Source: a virus. From it: 37,356 nucleotides of DNA. The translations under genes were made by a program, and so were the position numbers. Below the pieces are notes generated by a model. It was not told the DNA's origin, searched no databases, and saw only the letters and a program-made list of their open reading frames with translations. Shown here one piece after another: positions 28,273 to 37,356 of this stretch (position 1 is its first letter; the number at the start of each line of letters is the position of its first letter). The stretch lies in the IMG/VR virus record IMGVR_UViG_3300043411_000252, positions 1 to 37,356 of that record; one strand, given 5' to 3'.

Positions 28273-31200
28273 ATGTCGGCCACTGAATACTACTCGCACA
28301 CCACCTATCCGGCGACCGGTGCCGCAGGAAGCTCTGCGAGTATGCGCTCCGAGCTCGAATTAGTTGAGGCCGGATTCGGGAAGCTCCCCGACCTATCCGG
28401 CAACGGCTCAAAGATTGTCGCGGTGAATTCTGGCGGCACGGCGCTTGAGTCGGTATCGTCACTCACGGTAGCGCAAGGCGGAACTGGCAGAGCCACGAGC
28501 ACGACTGCCTATGCCTTACTTGCCGCAGGAACCACGGCGACGGGCGCGCATCAGACCTTGGCGGCTGGCGCGACGACTGAAATTCTTGTCGGCGGCGGCG
28601 CATCGGCATTGCCGGTTTGGACAACGGCAACGGGTACGGGTGCACCGGTACGGGCAACCAACTGCGCCCTTGTCACTCCCGATCTAGGAACCCCGTCTGC
28701 CCTAGTCGGAACGAACATCAGTGGCACGGCAGCAAGTCTGACCGCCGGAAACGTAACGACGAATGCGAACCTGACAGGACACGTTACGTCCGTTGGCAAC
28801 GCTGCGGTACTCGGCTCATTCACGATGGCTCAGTTGGATGCGGCGGTGAGTGACGGGAATGTAATTTATTCCGGACAAGCGCTAGGTACGCCATCGTCAG
28901 GGACGCTGACAAATTGCTCGGGAACGGCAGCGAGCTTAACTGCCGGCAACGTCACAACCAACGCCAACCTCACCGGCCACGTCACCAGCAGCGGCAACGC
29001 CGCAGTGCTTGGCAGTTTCACCTTCGCCCAACTGAATACAGCGGTGAGCGATGCCGAAGTAGCGAGAACCGACGCAGCAAATACCTTCACTGGAACGCAG
29101 ACCTTCAGCAACTTGATTGCCGCCGCCGCTGGTTCGGTCGGCGCACCATCCATTTACATGACTGGCTACGCAACGACGGGCTGGTACAACATCGGTGCGA
29201 ATAATTGGGGCTTTGCAGTATCAGGTTCTAAGGTGCTGGATATTGCGAGTACGGGGCTGACAGTTGTTGGCATTAGTACCGTCACTCAATCAAAAGTTAC
29301 AGTAAACACTAATAATTTGTATGAAGCCGTTACTCTAACAAACAGTTCTAATACTTCGTCTGGAATGCAAATTCTTACGAAGAATGGCTACGGCAATTTA
29401 GTTTCGATAGACATGCAGCAAGTGGATAACGGTACTGGTGCTGATGACGGTGTAATGAACATCAAAATCGCCACCAACTCTACATTGGCAACCGTCGCTT
29501 CGGTTTCCTCTACCGGACTAGCAGTAACGGGGACACTATCCTCAACCGGCCTATTTGCGGCACCTAGGTTTGCGTGGACTGGAGACGCGGCAGGCACTCA
29601 GGGGGTGGTTGCAACCGATTCAACTTTTAACAAAATAATCTCTGCTTCTATCGCCTACGGTATCAGCACAAATAATGCTGGCGGCCTAGACATTATGGCA
29701 AACCAAGATAGCCAAGCAATTAGGATGTATGCAGGCACCGCGAACAACGCAAGCCCCCCAGCCATAGCAACTGTTTCCTCTACCGGACTAGCAGTAACGG
29801 GGACGGTAACTGCAACTGATAACTTCGTCATTGCAGTAGGTAAGAAACTCTATTACTCAGCAACAGCTTACGTCACGCCTGATGACAATGTAACAGGTGC
29901 GGTTCTAGCAGGAACGTCGGCGGCAAGCATCAAGGTCAACGGTTCAAATGTTGCGGTAGCGACGAGTGCCGGACTAGCAGTAACGGGGGAGATTGGCGCG
30001 TCAGGAACGATAACCAGCACAGCAAGCGGCTCAATTCTGCAACGCACAGGAGCATCGACAGCTGCACAAATAATCAGGTTGGCGAATACCACTGGTGATT
30101 TCTACCTCGGCATTGAATCGAGCGTCGCTGGTTCGTATTTCCCGACTTCCTCTGCATATGCCTCTGTGCTTGCCTCGACACAACCTGTTCAAACAATCGT
30201 CGGCGGCGTAAAAATAACAGACACGAATGCTGCTGGTCTAGCAGTAACGGGGACGCTATCAAGTACCGGAGATTACAAAATCGCTGGAACGGGAATCTAT
30301 AACGCAATAGCGACTAATACATCTCTTGGATTATTCGCTGATGCCAACGCTTACGCAGGGATAAAGGCTTATGGTTCATCTCACGCGACAAAAGCAAACG
30401 TCACTGAATTACTAGCCGGAACGGGGGTAGTTGTTGGCACTGTTTCCTCTACCGGACTAGCAGTAACGGGGACGCTAAACACAGCCACCACAACCGCGCT
30501 GAGTTGGGGTGGTGGTGTTGTGGCAGGACACATACTCGGAACGTTAGGTACAGGTTCGTCGCTGTTCATAAATACTGAAGGACTAAACACTTCTTACGCG
30601 TCCGGTTTGGCTGTTGATGGGAGTTACAGTTCGCTCGTTTCCACCGTCAACATAAGGGCGCTAGGCACTTATTCTGGCGGCGGCTACGAAGCCAAGCTCG
30701 CGTTTTTCACTTCTTCGGATACAACTCAAGGGCAAAGGATGCTCCTTTCCTCTACCGGACTAGCAGTAACGGGGGCGCTGAGTGCGACGGGAAACATTAG
30801 CGCCTCTTCAGTGTCGCTTCCTGATGGGAATGTTGTTACTTGGGGAGCAGGTGCGACAACGTACATACAGGGAAATCAGGCTTCGGCCTACATGAATTTT
30901 TGTATCAATTCAGTAAACCGGATGGCGCTCACATCCGCAGGACTAGCAGTAACGGGGACGCTGAGTGCTACTGGCACATCATCTCTAGCGCGAATCGACC
31001 AATCCAATGGAAGCATCGATTTCGCGTCTTTAGGGAATGGTTCAACGTCTTGGCAAATTGGAACAGTAACAGCAGGGAAACCGCTTGACCTTTTTATTGG
31101 TGGGTCAGTTATAGCGACTGTATCAACTACCGGACTAGCGGTAACGGGCGATATTTCAGTCAGCACCAAGACTCCCGCATCAGCAGCAGCAGCAGGTGTA

Positions 31201-31287
31201 GCCGGAACGATTACTTGGGATGCGGACTATCTCTACGTTTGCACGGCTACGAATACTTGGAAGCGCGTAGCCATAGCCACTTGGTAA
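28273..31287 (+). CDS. tail fibre / receptor-binding protein (1004 aa)
   Basis: N-terminus TVAQGGTGRATSTTAYALLA is a typical fibre start. Two long copies of GTAASLTAGNVTTNANLTG (about residues 155-175 and 218-238) follow. The shaft consists of repeats GLAVTGTLSATG-like (8-9 copies), and the end TITWDADYLYVCTATNTWKR is a frequent phage fibre C-terminus. It probably binds the host surface. The repeated DNA core GGACTAGCAGTAACGGGG makes it prone to recombination. Confidence 0.8.
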   Translation: MSATEYYSHTTYPATGAAGSSASMRSELELVEAGFGKLPDLSGNGSKIVAVNSGGTALESVSSLTVAQGGTGRATSTTAYALLAAGTTATGAHQTLAAGATTEILVGGGASALPVWTTATGTGAPVRATNCALVTPDLGTPSALVGTNISGTAASLTAGNVTTNANLTGHVTSVGNAAVLGSFTMAQLDAAVSDGNVIYSGQALGTPSSGTLTNCSGTAASLTAGNVTTNANLTGHVTSSGNAAVLGSFTFAQLNTAVSDAEVARTDAANTFTGTQTFSNLIAAAAGSVGAPSIYMTGYATTGWYNIGANNWGFAVSGSKVLDIASTGLTVVGISTVTQSKVTVNTNNLYEAVTLTNSSNTSSGMQILTKNGYGNLVSIDMQQVDNGTGADDGVMNIKIATNSTLATVASVSSTGLAVTGTLSSTGLFAAPRFAWTGDAAGTQGVVATDSTFNKIISASIAYGISTNNAGGLDIMANQDSQAIRMYAGTANNASPPAIATVSSTGLAVTGTVTATDNFVIAVGKKLYYSATAYVTPDDNVTGAVLAGTSAASIKVNGSNVAVATSAGLAVTGEIGASGTITSTASGSILQRTGASTAAQIIRLANTTGDFYLGIESSVAGSYFPTSSAYASVLASTQPVQTIVGGVKITDTNAAGLAVTGTLSSTGDYKIAGTGIYNAIATNTSLGLFADANAYAGIKAYGSSHATKANVTELLAGTGVVVGTVSSTGLAVTGTLNTATTTALSWGGGVVAGHILGTLGTGSSLFINTEGLNTSYASGLAVDGSYSSLVSTVNIRALGTYSGGGYEAKLAFFTSSDTTQGQRMLLSSTGLAVTGALSATGNISASSVSLPDGNVVTWGAGATTYIQGNQASAYMNFCINSVNRMALTSAGLAVTGTLSATGTSSLARIDQSNGSIDFASLGNGSTSWQIGTVTAGKPLDLFIGGSVIATVSTTGLAVTGDISVSTKTPASAAAAGVAGTITWDADYLYVCTATNTWKRVAIATW
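29515..31149 (+). repeat. tail-fibre repeat GGACTAGCAGTAACGGGG (8 copies)
   Basis: Copies at 29515, 29785, 29971, 30235 (one change), 30454, 30757, 30940 and 31132 (two changes). Intervals range from about 180 to 300 bases. They encode the GLAVTG shaft repeat. Confidence 0.85.
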
Positions 31288-31293
31288 TCCGCC

Positions 31294-31638
31294 ATGAAAA
31301 CTCTACTCTGCCTACTGCTAAGTCTTAGCCTAATCGGTTGTGCATCTATCAAGCCGATTGCTGAATCACCTGAGACATTCGCGCTCCTTATCCTTCTCAC
31401 CATTCTGCAAGTCGCTGATTGGTGCTCGACTAGAACCATCTTAGCTAAAGGGGGGCGAGAGCTAAACCCGATTGTTGCCGCAGGAATCAAAGCGGTGGGC
31501 ATGGACGCGTTTCTTATAAGCAAGGGTTTGCTTGTCGTCGCGCTAGGCTGCTGGATAGGTACTCAAACGGCATGGCTACTTGCAGCGTTGGTCGTTTTTT
31601 ACATAGGTATTGTCATGCATAACTGGAAATCACTATGA
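31294..31638 (+). CDS. lipoprotein-like membrane protein, DUF5658-type (114 aa)
   Basis: Signal peptide MKTLLCLLLSLSLIGC with lipobox LIGC (Cys16), then LQVADWCSTRTILAKGGREL and NPIVAAGIKAVGMDAFLISK, the DUF5658 pattern (D...T...GG.E.NP....K), and two further membrane helices. Position between fibre and endolysin suggests a lysis role such as holin, antiholin or spanin-like, but DUF5658 has no defined function. Confidence 0.6.
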   Translation: MKTLLCLLLSLSLIGCASIKPIAESPETFALLILLTILQVADWCSTRTILAKGGRELNPIVAAGIKAVGMDAFLISKGLLVVALGCWIGTQTAWLLAALVVFYIGIVMHNWKSL

Positions 31639-31973
31639 GCACACTATTCGACAAACAAACGAAGTTCACCCTCATGGTTGCCAAGTTGATTCAGATGGCC
31701 GACTACATGGGGTATCAAGTAACCCTCGGTGATGCTTTCCGCGACCCGCGAGTATTTGGTGCTATGGGTGAAAGCAAGGGCTACGGTAACGCAAGCTCTA
31801 ACCACAAGAATCGTCTTGCCATCGACCTTAATCTATTTAAGGACGGTGTGTTTCTAACTACGACTGAGGGGCATAAGCCTCTAGGTGAGTGGTGGGAGTT
31901 GGAGGGCGGTACTTGGGGTGGTCGGTTCAATGACGCTAACCACTATTCATTGGAACACAACGGGATTAAATAG
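31635..31973 (+). CDS. endolysin, M15-type L-Ala-D-Glu peptidase
   Basis: 112 residues, ATGA-coupled. MSTLFDKQTKFTLMVAKLIQ and GYQVTLGDAFRDPR at the N-terminus; zinc motif SNHKNRLAIDL (His57, Asp64) and WGGRFNDANHYSLEH (His103). The family cleaves cross-links of peptidoglycan. No signal peptide, so release depends on the holin. Confidence 0.8.
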   Translation: MSTLFDKQTKFTLMVAKLIQMADYMGYQVTLGDAFRDPRVFGAMGESKGYGNASSNHKNRLAIDLNLFKDGVFLTTTEGHKPLGEWWELEGGTWGGRFNDANHYSLEHNGIK

Positions 31974-31987
31974 TGAGTGAGATAACA

Positions 31988-32221
31988 ATGGCCGACGAAC
32001 ACAAAGAACACGACCTTGCTGCATTGTGGGAACTATTGCACACGGTTGATAAGAAGCTCGACCTACACATGCAACAGTACGCAATCAATGCGCCTAAAGT
32101 CGATGAACTTGTCCAACTTCTCGATAGAAGCAAAGGGATTCTGATATTCCTGACGTGGGCGAGTGTTATTGCTAGTGCGGCAGGCGCGGCGTTTCTTTGG
32201 CTGAAAGACCACATAAAATGA
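31988..32221 (+). CDS. small membrane protein in lysis block (77 aa)
   Basis: Start ATG 31988 (a GTG at 31973 would give 5 residues more). Polar, helical N-terminus (LAALWELLHTVDKKLDLHMQ), then one hydrophobic span (ILIFLTWASVIASAAGAAFL) before a short basic tail. Could be a holin, antiholin or inner-membrane spanin; topology alone cannot decide. Confidence 0.55.
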   Translation: MADEHKEHDLAALWELLHTVDKKLDLHMQQYAINAPKVDELVQLLDRSKGILIFLTWASVIASAAGAAFLWLKDHIK

Positions 32222-32231
32222 GGGAATGACA

Positions 32232-32741
32232 ATGAATGATTTTTTAGCCGGACTTGCACCTACGATTGCAAGCGCACTTTTAGGGCCACTAGGCGGCGTA
32301 GCAGTTGCCGGACTCGGCAAGATATTCGGCATTGATAACGCTACGCAAAAGGACATTGCCGCGCAATTTGAGGCAGGTAAACTTACTCCGGAACAGATAG
32401 GGGAAATCAAACTACTCGAACTGAAATTGCAGGACGACGAGAAAGAGCGCGGGTTTAGGTACGCGGAACTTGAATTTAAGGATAGAGACTCGGCAAGGGA
32501 TATGCAGAAGGTTACGCTGTCCCCCGTTCCGGCTATTCTCACCTACCTGCTGACGGTCGGATTTTTCGGCATCCTCGGCGCAATGTTTTACTTTCCAGAC
32601 GTGAAGGACAGCCCACCACTGATGATCATGCTTGGCAGTCTCGGCACGGCTTGGACGGGTGCTTGCAGTTTTTGGTTCGGCTCAAGCAGGGCGTCGCAGA
32701 ATAAAGACGCGATGCTGGCGAATTCGGCGCCCGTCAAATGA
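32232..32741 (+). CDS. holin of the 3-TM (GTA-type) family
   Basis: ATG at 32232 has correct spacing behind GAGGGAATGACA; 32226 is too close. Hydrophobic spans at about 8-30 (weak), 99-118 and 126-148. YAELEFKDRDSARDMQKVTL, then LLTVGFFGILGAMFY and LGSLGTAWTGACSFWFGSSR is the pattern of the GTA_holin_3TM family. Permeabilises the inner membrane for the endolysin. Confidence 0.75.
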   Translation: MNDFLAGLAPTIASALLGPLGGVAVAGLGKIFGIDNATQKDIAAQFEAGKLTPEQIGEIKLLELKLQDDEKERGFRYAELEFKDRDSARDMQKVTLSPVPAILTYLLTVGFFGILGAMFYFPDVKDSPPLMIMLGSLGTAWTGACSFWFGSSRASQNKDAMLANSAPVK

Positions 32742-32869
32742 GCGGCTTTCGCAACTGGTGGCACCGCCATCCCATGAGCGACATCTTCGGCGAACTGATG
32801 GAGAACGCGCCTGCGCTGCTTGGTGCGGCACTGATTGCCGCCATTTTCATTGAAACAATAACCGGGTGA
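32738..32869 (+). CDS. single-span membrane peptide (43 aa)
   Basis: ATGA overlap with the holin. MSGFRNWWHRHPMSDIFGEL, then a hydrophobic helix LLGAALIAAIFIETI. Likely an accessory of the lysis block; no named family. Confidence 0.55.
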   Translation: MSGFRNWWHRHPMSDIFGELMENAPALLGAALIAAIFIETITG

Positions 32870-32877
32870 GATAGATC

Positions 32878-33981
32878 ATGCCAACACCAACAGCAGGCAA
32901 CGTCATTGCGCCGATCAAACCGGCAGTCGTTAATCAAGCGCCCATAGTAGGCGATACCGGCACCGGCTTAATCGGACAAGCGGCGACCTACACGCCGACC
33001 GATGGCACTGCGACCGCGAATCTCACCGGCACCGGCTACACCGGGGCGACAGCGACTGGCAACGGCTACAACTCGACCGATTGGGCTGGCGGTGAAGATC
33101 AAACCGTGTCCGGACAAGTCAAGAAAATCATTGACGAGAATTCGCCTCTAGCACAGCAGGCGGTCGCCAAAGCAACGGGGCAAATGAACGCGCGCGGGCT
33201 TATCAATACCAGCATCAATGCAGGTGCGGGACTTGGCGCTTTGTACGAACACGCGACCCCAATTGCACAGCAGGATGCAACCACGGCGGCGAATCGCGCA
33301 GCAACCAATGCCGGAGCCAAGACTGCCGCATCAGCCTTTGGCGCAAACGCAGGCAACACGGCGAACCTGGCCAACCAGCAATCAACGAATCAGGCCAGCG
33401 CATTCACGGCAGGGGCGAAAGACGCGGCCAGCGCGGCGAACCAAGCGGCAACGAATCAGCAAAGTCTGGTCAACCAGAGCTCAAGGAATGAAGCCTTGGC
33501 GCAGGGCGCGGCGGCAACCAATTCGTTGCAAACGCAAACCAACGCACTGAGGCAACAGGCCGCGCAGGGCAATCAGGATGCGGCGAATAAGTTGGTGCTG
33601 CTCGACATGGATAACCAGTTCAAGGCATCGATCGCCAATGCTGACGCGGCGAATAAGGTCCAGCTTCAGGAATTGGCGGATAGCGCCAAGGCGGAACTGG
33701 CGTCGATTGACGCGAACTACCGCACATTGATTCAAGCATCGGCCACGGCGGGCGGATTGTACGAATCGGCAGTCAACAACATCGCACGGATCGCGGCAGA
33801 TCCAAACATGGGTGCTGCCAGCAAAGCCGCAACGATCACCGCAATTCAGAATCATTTGAAATCCAGCCTCAACGTCATTGGTTCGATCAACGCGATTGAT
33901 ATTGGTTCGTTGCTCGACTTTGGCGCGGCGGCAGACGCGGCTGATGCAGGCTCGGGCGACGGTACCGGAGTCCCGGCTTAA
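32878..33981 (+). CDS. internal virion / ejection protein (367 aa)
   Basis: After a Thr/Gly-rich N-terminal 70 residues, the core [40 protein letters not shown] and [19 protein letters not shown] recalls internal virion proteins of podovirus-like phages; a long Ala/Asn/Gln helical middle follows. Small, soluble and likely packed in the head for ejection with the DNA. Confidence 0.6.
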   Translation: MPTPTAGNVIAPIKPAVVNQAPIVGDTGTGLIGQAATYTPTDGTATANLTGTGYTGATATGNGYNSTDWAGGEDQTVSGQVKKIIDENSPLAQQAVAKATGQMNARGLINTSINAGAGLGALYEHATPIAQQDATTAANRAATNAGAKTAASAFGANAGNTANLANQQSTNQASAFTAGAKDAASAANQAATNQQSLVNQSSRNEALAQGAAATNSLQTQTNALRQQAAQGNQDAANKLVLLDMDNQFKASIANADAANKVQLQELADSAKAELASIDANYRTLIQASATAGGLYESAVNNIARIAADPNMGAASKAATITAIQNHLKSSLNVIGSINAIDIGSLLDFGAAADAADAGSGDGTGVPA

Positions 33982-33983
33982 TC

Positions 33984-36900
33984 ATGACCGCGTTCAGAAA
34001 TAGATTCACGGCGAGTCGCGGCGAACCTCCTGAATCAGATAGCATTCCGCTCGTCATCCCGCCGGGCAACTATGTCGATACTCAGGCACAGCAACAAGCC
34101 GCAGCAGCGTTAGAAACGCAAAGATTAGCCGACCTAGAAGCTCAACGTCTTGCAGGGTTAGAAACTCAGCGTCAGGCTGACTTGGAAGATCAAAGATTGG
34201 CTCAAACGCAGGGGGCGGCGGACTACGAGGCGTTCATTGCTTCGCCAGAAGGCATCATCAATCAAATCGTTGCACCGGTAACGCAACAGGCAGCGCCGAC
34301 TCAGCCAGTCGTCAATTACGACGAATACGGCAATCCAAGTGCAATTGGCCCGATTGATTGGAGCGTCGGCGGCGCGGCAATGACCGCTGGCACGAATTAC
34401 GCCGAGGACATTCGAGCGCAACAAGAAGCAAGGCGCAACGGGATATTCGCCACGACGGACGGACTGGATTCTGAAAACGGGCCTTATGGGTTCTGGAATG
34501 TGGCGCAAGGCGGACAGAACGCAGGCTACGAGGCGTTCATTGCTTCGCCAGAAGGCATCATCAATCAGTCTGTTGCGCAAACAACAGCGCAAAACAATCC
34601 GACTTTCGAGACTGATGTATTCGGCAATCCAATCTTTAACATCGATTGGAGCGTCGGCGGCGAGGCAATGACTGCCGGGACGAATGCGCAACAAGCCAAT
34701 GTCGCTGCGGCGAATACCGCAATGGAAGCAAATTTCGCTTCGCAAGTGGCAAGCGGGAACACCCCTGTTGAGACATTGATTTCGCCCGAAATGAAGGTGG
34801 CAATCCAGCAGTCAATCGACACCGGGCAACCGATGCCGCCGGAACTGCAACAGCAATTCACGGCACTGAATGAATCAATGGGTGCGCGGGCTTTCGATGG
34901 CAATCCGTATGGTGCGTGGAATGTGCCGCAGGGCGGGACGAACGCGGGCTACGAGGCGGCGAACGAGTTACGCCGGACGTCGACCGCTGAAAACGCAACC
35001 GTGGTGCGTACAGTGCTCGCGCAGATGTTTCCTAACGCGACGGTCGGACAGATGGACGCGGCAGCACAGGCGGCATTGAGAGCGAATCAAGGTGCGACCG
35101 AGGGGCATTACACCGAAGTCCATAATCCAGTTGACATCATTACCGGCATTGCGCAGCAACTTGGCGGGGTGCCACAGCAATTCCAAGCGAATCTCGACGC
35201 AATGCGCCCGCAGTTCGACCAGCGTATCGAGCAGATCACGGCGGCGCGAAATGGCTCCGAAGATGCGGCAGACCAGTTGCCGATGGCGGTCAAACTGATT
35301 GCGGCGGCAGCGGGCGGGGTGATACTCGGTCCTGCGCTTGCTACGGCATTTAGCACTGGAACTACAGTCAGTATGGCGGCGGCAATGGGCGGCAATTTCC
35401 TTGGCTCGGCTGTCATGTCAGCAGTGACTGGCGGCGATTGGGTGCGCGATGGCTTAATGAGCGCCGTCGCAGCGGGAGCGAATCACCTGATCAATGCGCC
35501 AACAGGAGCTACTGGAACCGCCGATAGCGCGGCCGGTTCAATGGACATCATCGATGGTGGCACAAGTACGCTCGGCACTGATGGCGTCAATGACTTGGTG
35601 AATTCATCGCAAGCGGCCGCAGACGCAGGAACGGCTTTTGCCGGTGAAGGCGGGTTGATCAATACCGCAACCAATAATGCGTCAAACGTCATTACTGGCG
35701 CTGGCGGACTTCCCATAAAAGAAACAATTCAAACCGCAACAAATGCGGCAACAGCGCCTGGATTCGCCGAAACCCTTTTCAATAAAGTTCAAGCCAATTT
35801 CGTCAACCGAATCACGTCACCGTCAACATGGGTAAAGGCCGCGCTCAATCAAGTTCTCGCCACCGGAGATTTGGATATTAAGGATTGGGTAACTGGCGTA
35901 TTGCAGGGAACCGCAGCGGGCTCGGTCGGTAGCGGGGTGTCGCAGACCTTGCTTAAAACGCTGCCTAGTTTCGGTGATGGCAATGTCGCAGACTCAGGGC
36001 GAGTCCTGTTCGGTAACACGATAGGCGCTATCGCGGGCGCGGCGACTCTGGCGGGTATCAGTGAAGCAGAATTGAAGTCTGCGCTGACTTATAGCGTTGC
36101 TTCTACGGCGGTGTCGTCATTGCTGAAATCGGGACTGGACATTTACACCACCGATGAAAACGGGAAACGAACCATCAGCCCAAAAGGCTATCAAGAGCTT
36201 GCGGCGATTGCCAATAGTATCGGGCAGGTTGCGGGGAACACGGCAAGCGGCGTTGACTTTAGCGATGCCATAGTCAATGGAATGAAGGGCGCGCTTATTT
36301 CTGTTGCCGATATTCAATTCGACATATCCAAAGACTTCGACAAAATACAGTGGAGCAAGGTTACTGATGCGGCAAAGGGTAATGTTGTTGCCGTGAATGA
36401 TGCCGGAACAAATTCAACTGCTGGCGACGGGAATACCGTAGTCGTGCCGGGAACCAGTAACGCATCGAGTGCCGATGTCGATGCTGGCGCTGGCGCAACT
36501 GCTGGGTCAAGCACAACCGCAGGGACGGGGGCTGGAACAGGGACAGGAACCGGCACTACGGTCACGGTCACAGGAACCAATTCAACAACAGAGACAGGGA
36601 CTGCCGTTGATGTAGGTGCTGGCGGTCTGATAAATACTGCCGCGACTGGCACCGGCACTGGTACAGGGACGGGTTCGGGCGTTGGTACTGGCACAGGAAG
36701 CACGATTGTTGTGAGTGGTGCAGGAACAGGAACAGGAACAGGCGTTGACGTTGATGTTGGAGCCGGAAGTGGCACTGGCACTGGCACCGGATTGTCTTTT
36801 GGTGATTTCGTCGGCACTGGAACCGGTACAGATACAGGTTCAACCGTTGTCGTCAATGGTACTGGCGCTGGAACCGGTACGGGTACTGATGTAGATGTTG

Positions 36901-37356
36901 GCGCGGGGACTCGCCCGCAACGACCGCCAATAAGAGATAGGCAAACTGAAGCACCAATTACAACCACGGCAGAAGTCGTCAGGATTGACGATACCGGACG
37001 CACTGGTCGAACCGAGAACACCGAAACGATCACCGTCACTGGGACAGGTGCTGGAACCGGCGCAGATGTTGATGTCGGCGGCGGGGGTTTGGTTGGCGGC
37101 GCTCTGACTGGAACCGGCACGGACACAGGCACTGACTCGACCGTTGTTGTGAGCGGCACAGGAACTGGTAGCGGCACTGGAACAGATGTCGATGTTGGAA
37201 CCGGATCTGGAACCGGGTTGTCTTTTGGCGATTTCGTCGGCACTGGAACCGGTACAGATACAGGTTCAACCGTTGTCGTCAATGGTACTGGCGCTGGAAC
37301 CGGTACGGGTACTGATGTAGATGTTGGCGCGGGGACTCGCCCGCAACGACCGCCAA
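33984..37356 (+). CDS. giant internal virion protein, 3' end outside window (1124+ residues)
   Basis: Open without stop from ATG 33984 to the window end. N-terminal part: Gln/Ala coiled coil (residues 35-75), then two copies of [14 protein letters not shown] and of DWSVGGxAMTAGTN. Middle: helical with a hydrophobic, membrane-like stretch ([20 protein letters not shown]). C-terminal part (residues about 830 on): Gly-Thr dipeptide repeats with DVDVGAG and STVVV(N/S)GTG, in which a unit containing [18 protein letters not shown] occurs twice. Probably an ejection or tail protein; nothing catalytic seen. Confidence 0.65.
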   Translation, partial: MTAFRNRFTASRGEPPESDSIPLVIPPGNYVDTQAQQQAAAALETQRLADLEAQRLAGLETQRQADLEDQRLAQTQGAADYEAFIASPEGIINQIVAPVTQQAAPTQPVVNYDEYGNPSAIGPIDWSVGGAAMTAGTNYAEDIRAQQEARRNGIFATTDGLDSENGPYGFWNVAQGGQNAGYEAFIASPEGIINQSVAQTTAQNNPTFETDVFGNPIFNIDWSVGGEAMTAGTNAQQANVAAANTAMEANFASQVASGNTPVETLISPEMKVAIQQSIDTGQPMPPELQQQFTALNESMGARAFDGNPYGAWNVPQGGTNAGYEAANELRRTSTAENATVVRTVLAQMFPNATVGQMDAAAQAALRANQGATEGHYTEVHNPVDIITGIAQQLGGVPQQFQANLDAMRPQFDQRIEQITAARNGSEDAADQLPMAVKLIAAAAGGVILGPALATAFSTGTTVSMAAAMGGNFLGSAVMSAVTGGDWVRDGLMSAVAAGANHLINAPTGATGTADSAAGSMDIIDGGTSTLGTDGVNDLVNSSQAAADAGTAFAGEGGLINTATNNASNVITGAGGLPIKETIQTATNAATAPGFAETLFNKVQANFVNRITSPSTWVKAALNQVLATGDLDIKDWVTGVLQGTAAGSVGSGVSQTLLKTLPSFGDGNVADSGRVLFGNTIGAIAGAATLAGISEAELKSALTYSVASTAVSSLLKSGLDIYTTDENGKRTISPKGYQELAAIANSIGQVAGNTASGVDFSDAIVNGMKGALISVADIQFDISKDFDKIQWSKVTDAAKGNVVAVNDAGTNSTAGDGNTVVVPGTSNASSADVDAGAGATAGSSTTAGTGAGTGTGTGTTVTVTGTNSTTETGTAVDVGAGGLINTAATGTGTGTGTGSGVGTGTGSTIVVSGAGTGTGTGVDVDVGAGSGTGTGTGLSFGDFVGTGTGTDTGSTVVVNGTGAGTGTGTDVDVGAGTRPQRPPIRDRQTEAPITTTAEVVRIDDTGRTGRTENTETITVTGTGAGTGADVDVGGGGLVGGALTGTGTDTGTDSTVVVSGTGTGSGTGTDVDVGTGSGTGLSFGDFVGTGTGTDTGSTVVVNGTGAGTGTGTDVDVGAGTRPQRPP
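34224..34567 (+). repeat. 41-base direct repeat in the giant gene
   Basis: Perfect copies at 34224-34264 and 34527-34567, 303 bases (101 codons) apart, encoding [13 protein letters not shown]. Followed by diverged copies of GATTGGAGCGTCGGCGGC near 34356 and 34644. Confidence 0.85.
36804..37356 (+). repeat. 127-base exact direct repeat ending at the window edge
   Basis: 36804-36930 is identical to 37230-37356, 426 bases (142 codons) apart. A mismatch stands immediately to the left of both copies (T at 36803, C at 37229). Confidence 0.95.

Noticed and set aside
36314-37282. Long minus-strand frame rich in Pro-Val pairs
   Set aside because: It is the complement of the Gly-Thr repeats of the plus-strand giant gene; composition is fully explained by the repeat.
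37230-37356. Phage terminal direct repeat
   Set aside because: Its copy is internal (36804-36930), not at the left end of the window, and both copies are coding; an assembly effect fits better.

Overview
The window is a segment of a double-stranded DNA tailed phage, or a prophage read as one. The head-tail genes point to a short-tailed virus: an N4-gp56-type major capsid protein, a large portal, an SU10-type adaptor, a nozzle-like protein, a repetitive tail fibre and very large internal virion proteins. NinB, NinG, ERF, YqaJ, DUF1376 and an Ea22-like protein give it a lambda-like early and middle region. GC content, strong AGGAG ribosome sites and the general look of the structural proteins suggest a betaproteobacterial (freshwater-type) host; that is inference. 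No integrase, CI-type repressor, tRNA, rRNA or CRISPR array was seen.

Layout: (1) 1-6992, minus strand: about 25 small genes packed with ATGA or GTGA overlaps, running leftward from a promoter near 7025-7052. They include a recombination module (ERF annealing protein, YqaJ exonuclease, an SSB-like protein) and many unknowns. (2) 6993-7093: divergent promoter region whose two -35 boxes overlap. (3) 7094-14368, plus strand: a sigma-region-4-like mini protein, replication gene DUF1376, a cytosine methyltransferase that shares its DNA with a second conserved-looking protein, NinB, Ea22-like, small zinc-binding proteins, NinG and a Q-like late regulator. (4) 14375-31287: small and large terminase (the large subunit split in two frames), portal, scaffold, capsid, head-tail and tail-fibre genes. 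(5) 31294-32869: lysis genes (lipoprotein-like membrane protein, M15 endolysin, 3-TM holin). (6) 32878-37356: internal virion proteins; the last one runs off the window inside a Gly-Thr repeat.

The most unusual part is in (3). At least five single-gene or two-gene modules are bounded by 7-base boxes that complement one another (GTTATGC...GCATAAC, GTTGGCA...TGCCAAC, GTTATGT...ACATAAC, TTAGCC...GGCTAA). Between adjacent boxes lie imperfect hairpins with an unpaired base next to 5-base spacers. This is the architecture of integron attC sites and gene cassettes, inside a phage genome and without an integron integrase in view. The second highlight is the 929-base dual-coding overlap at the methyltransferase. 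The right edge is probably an assembly break: the last 127 bases are an exact copy of 36804-36930.
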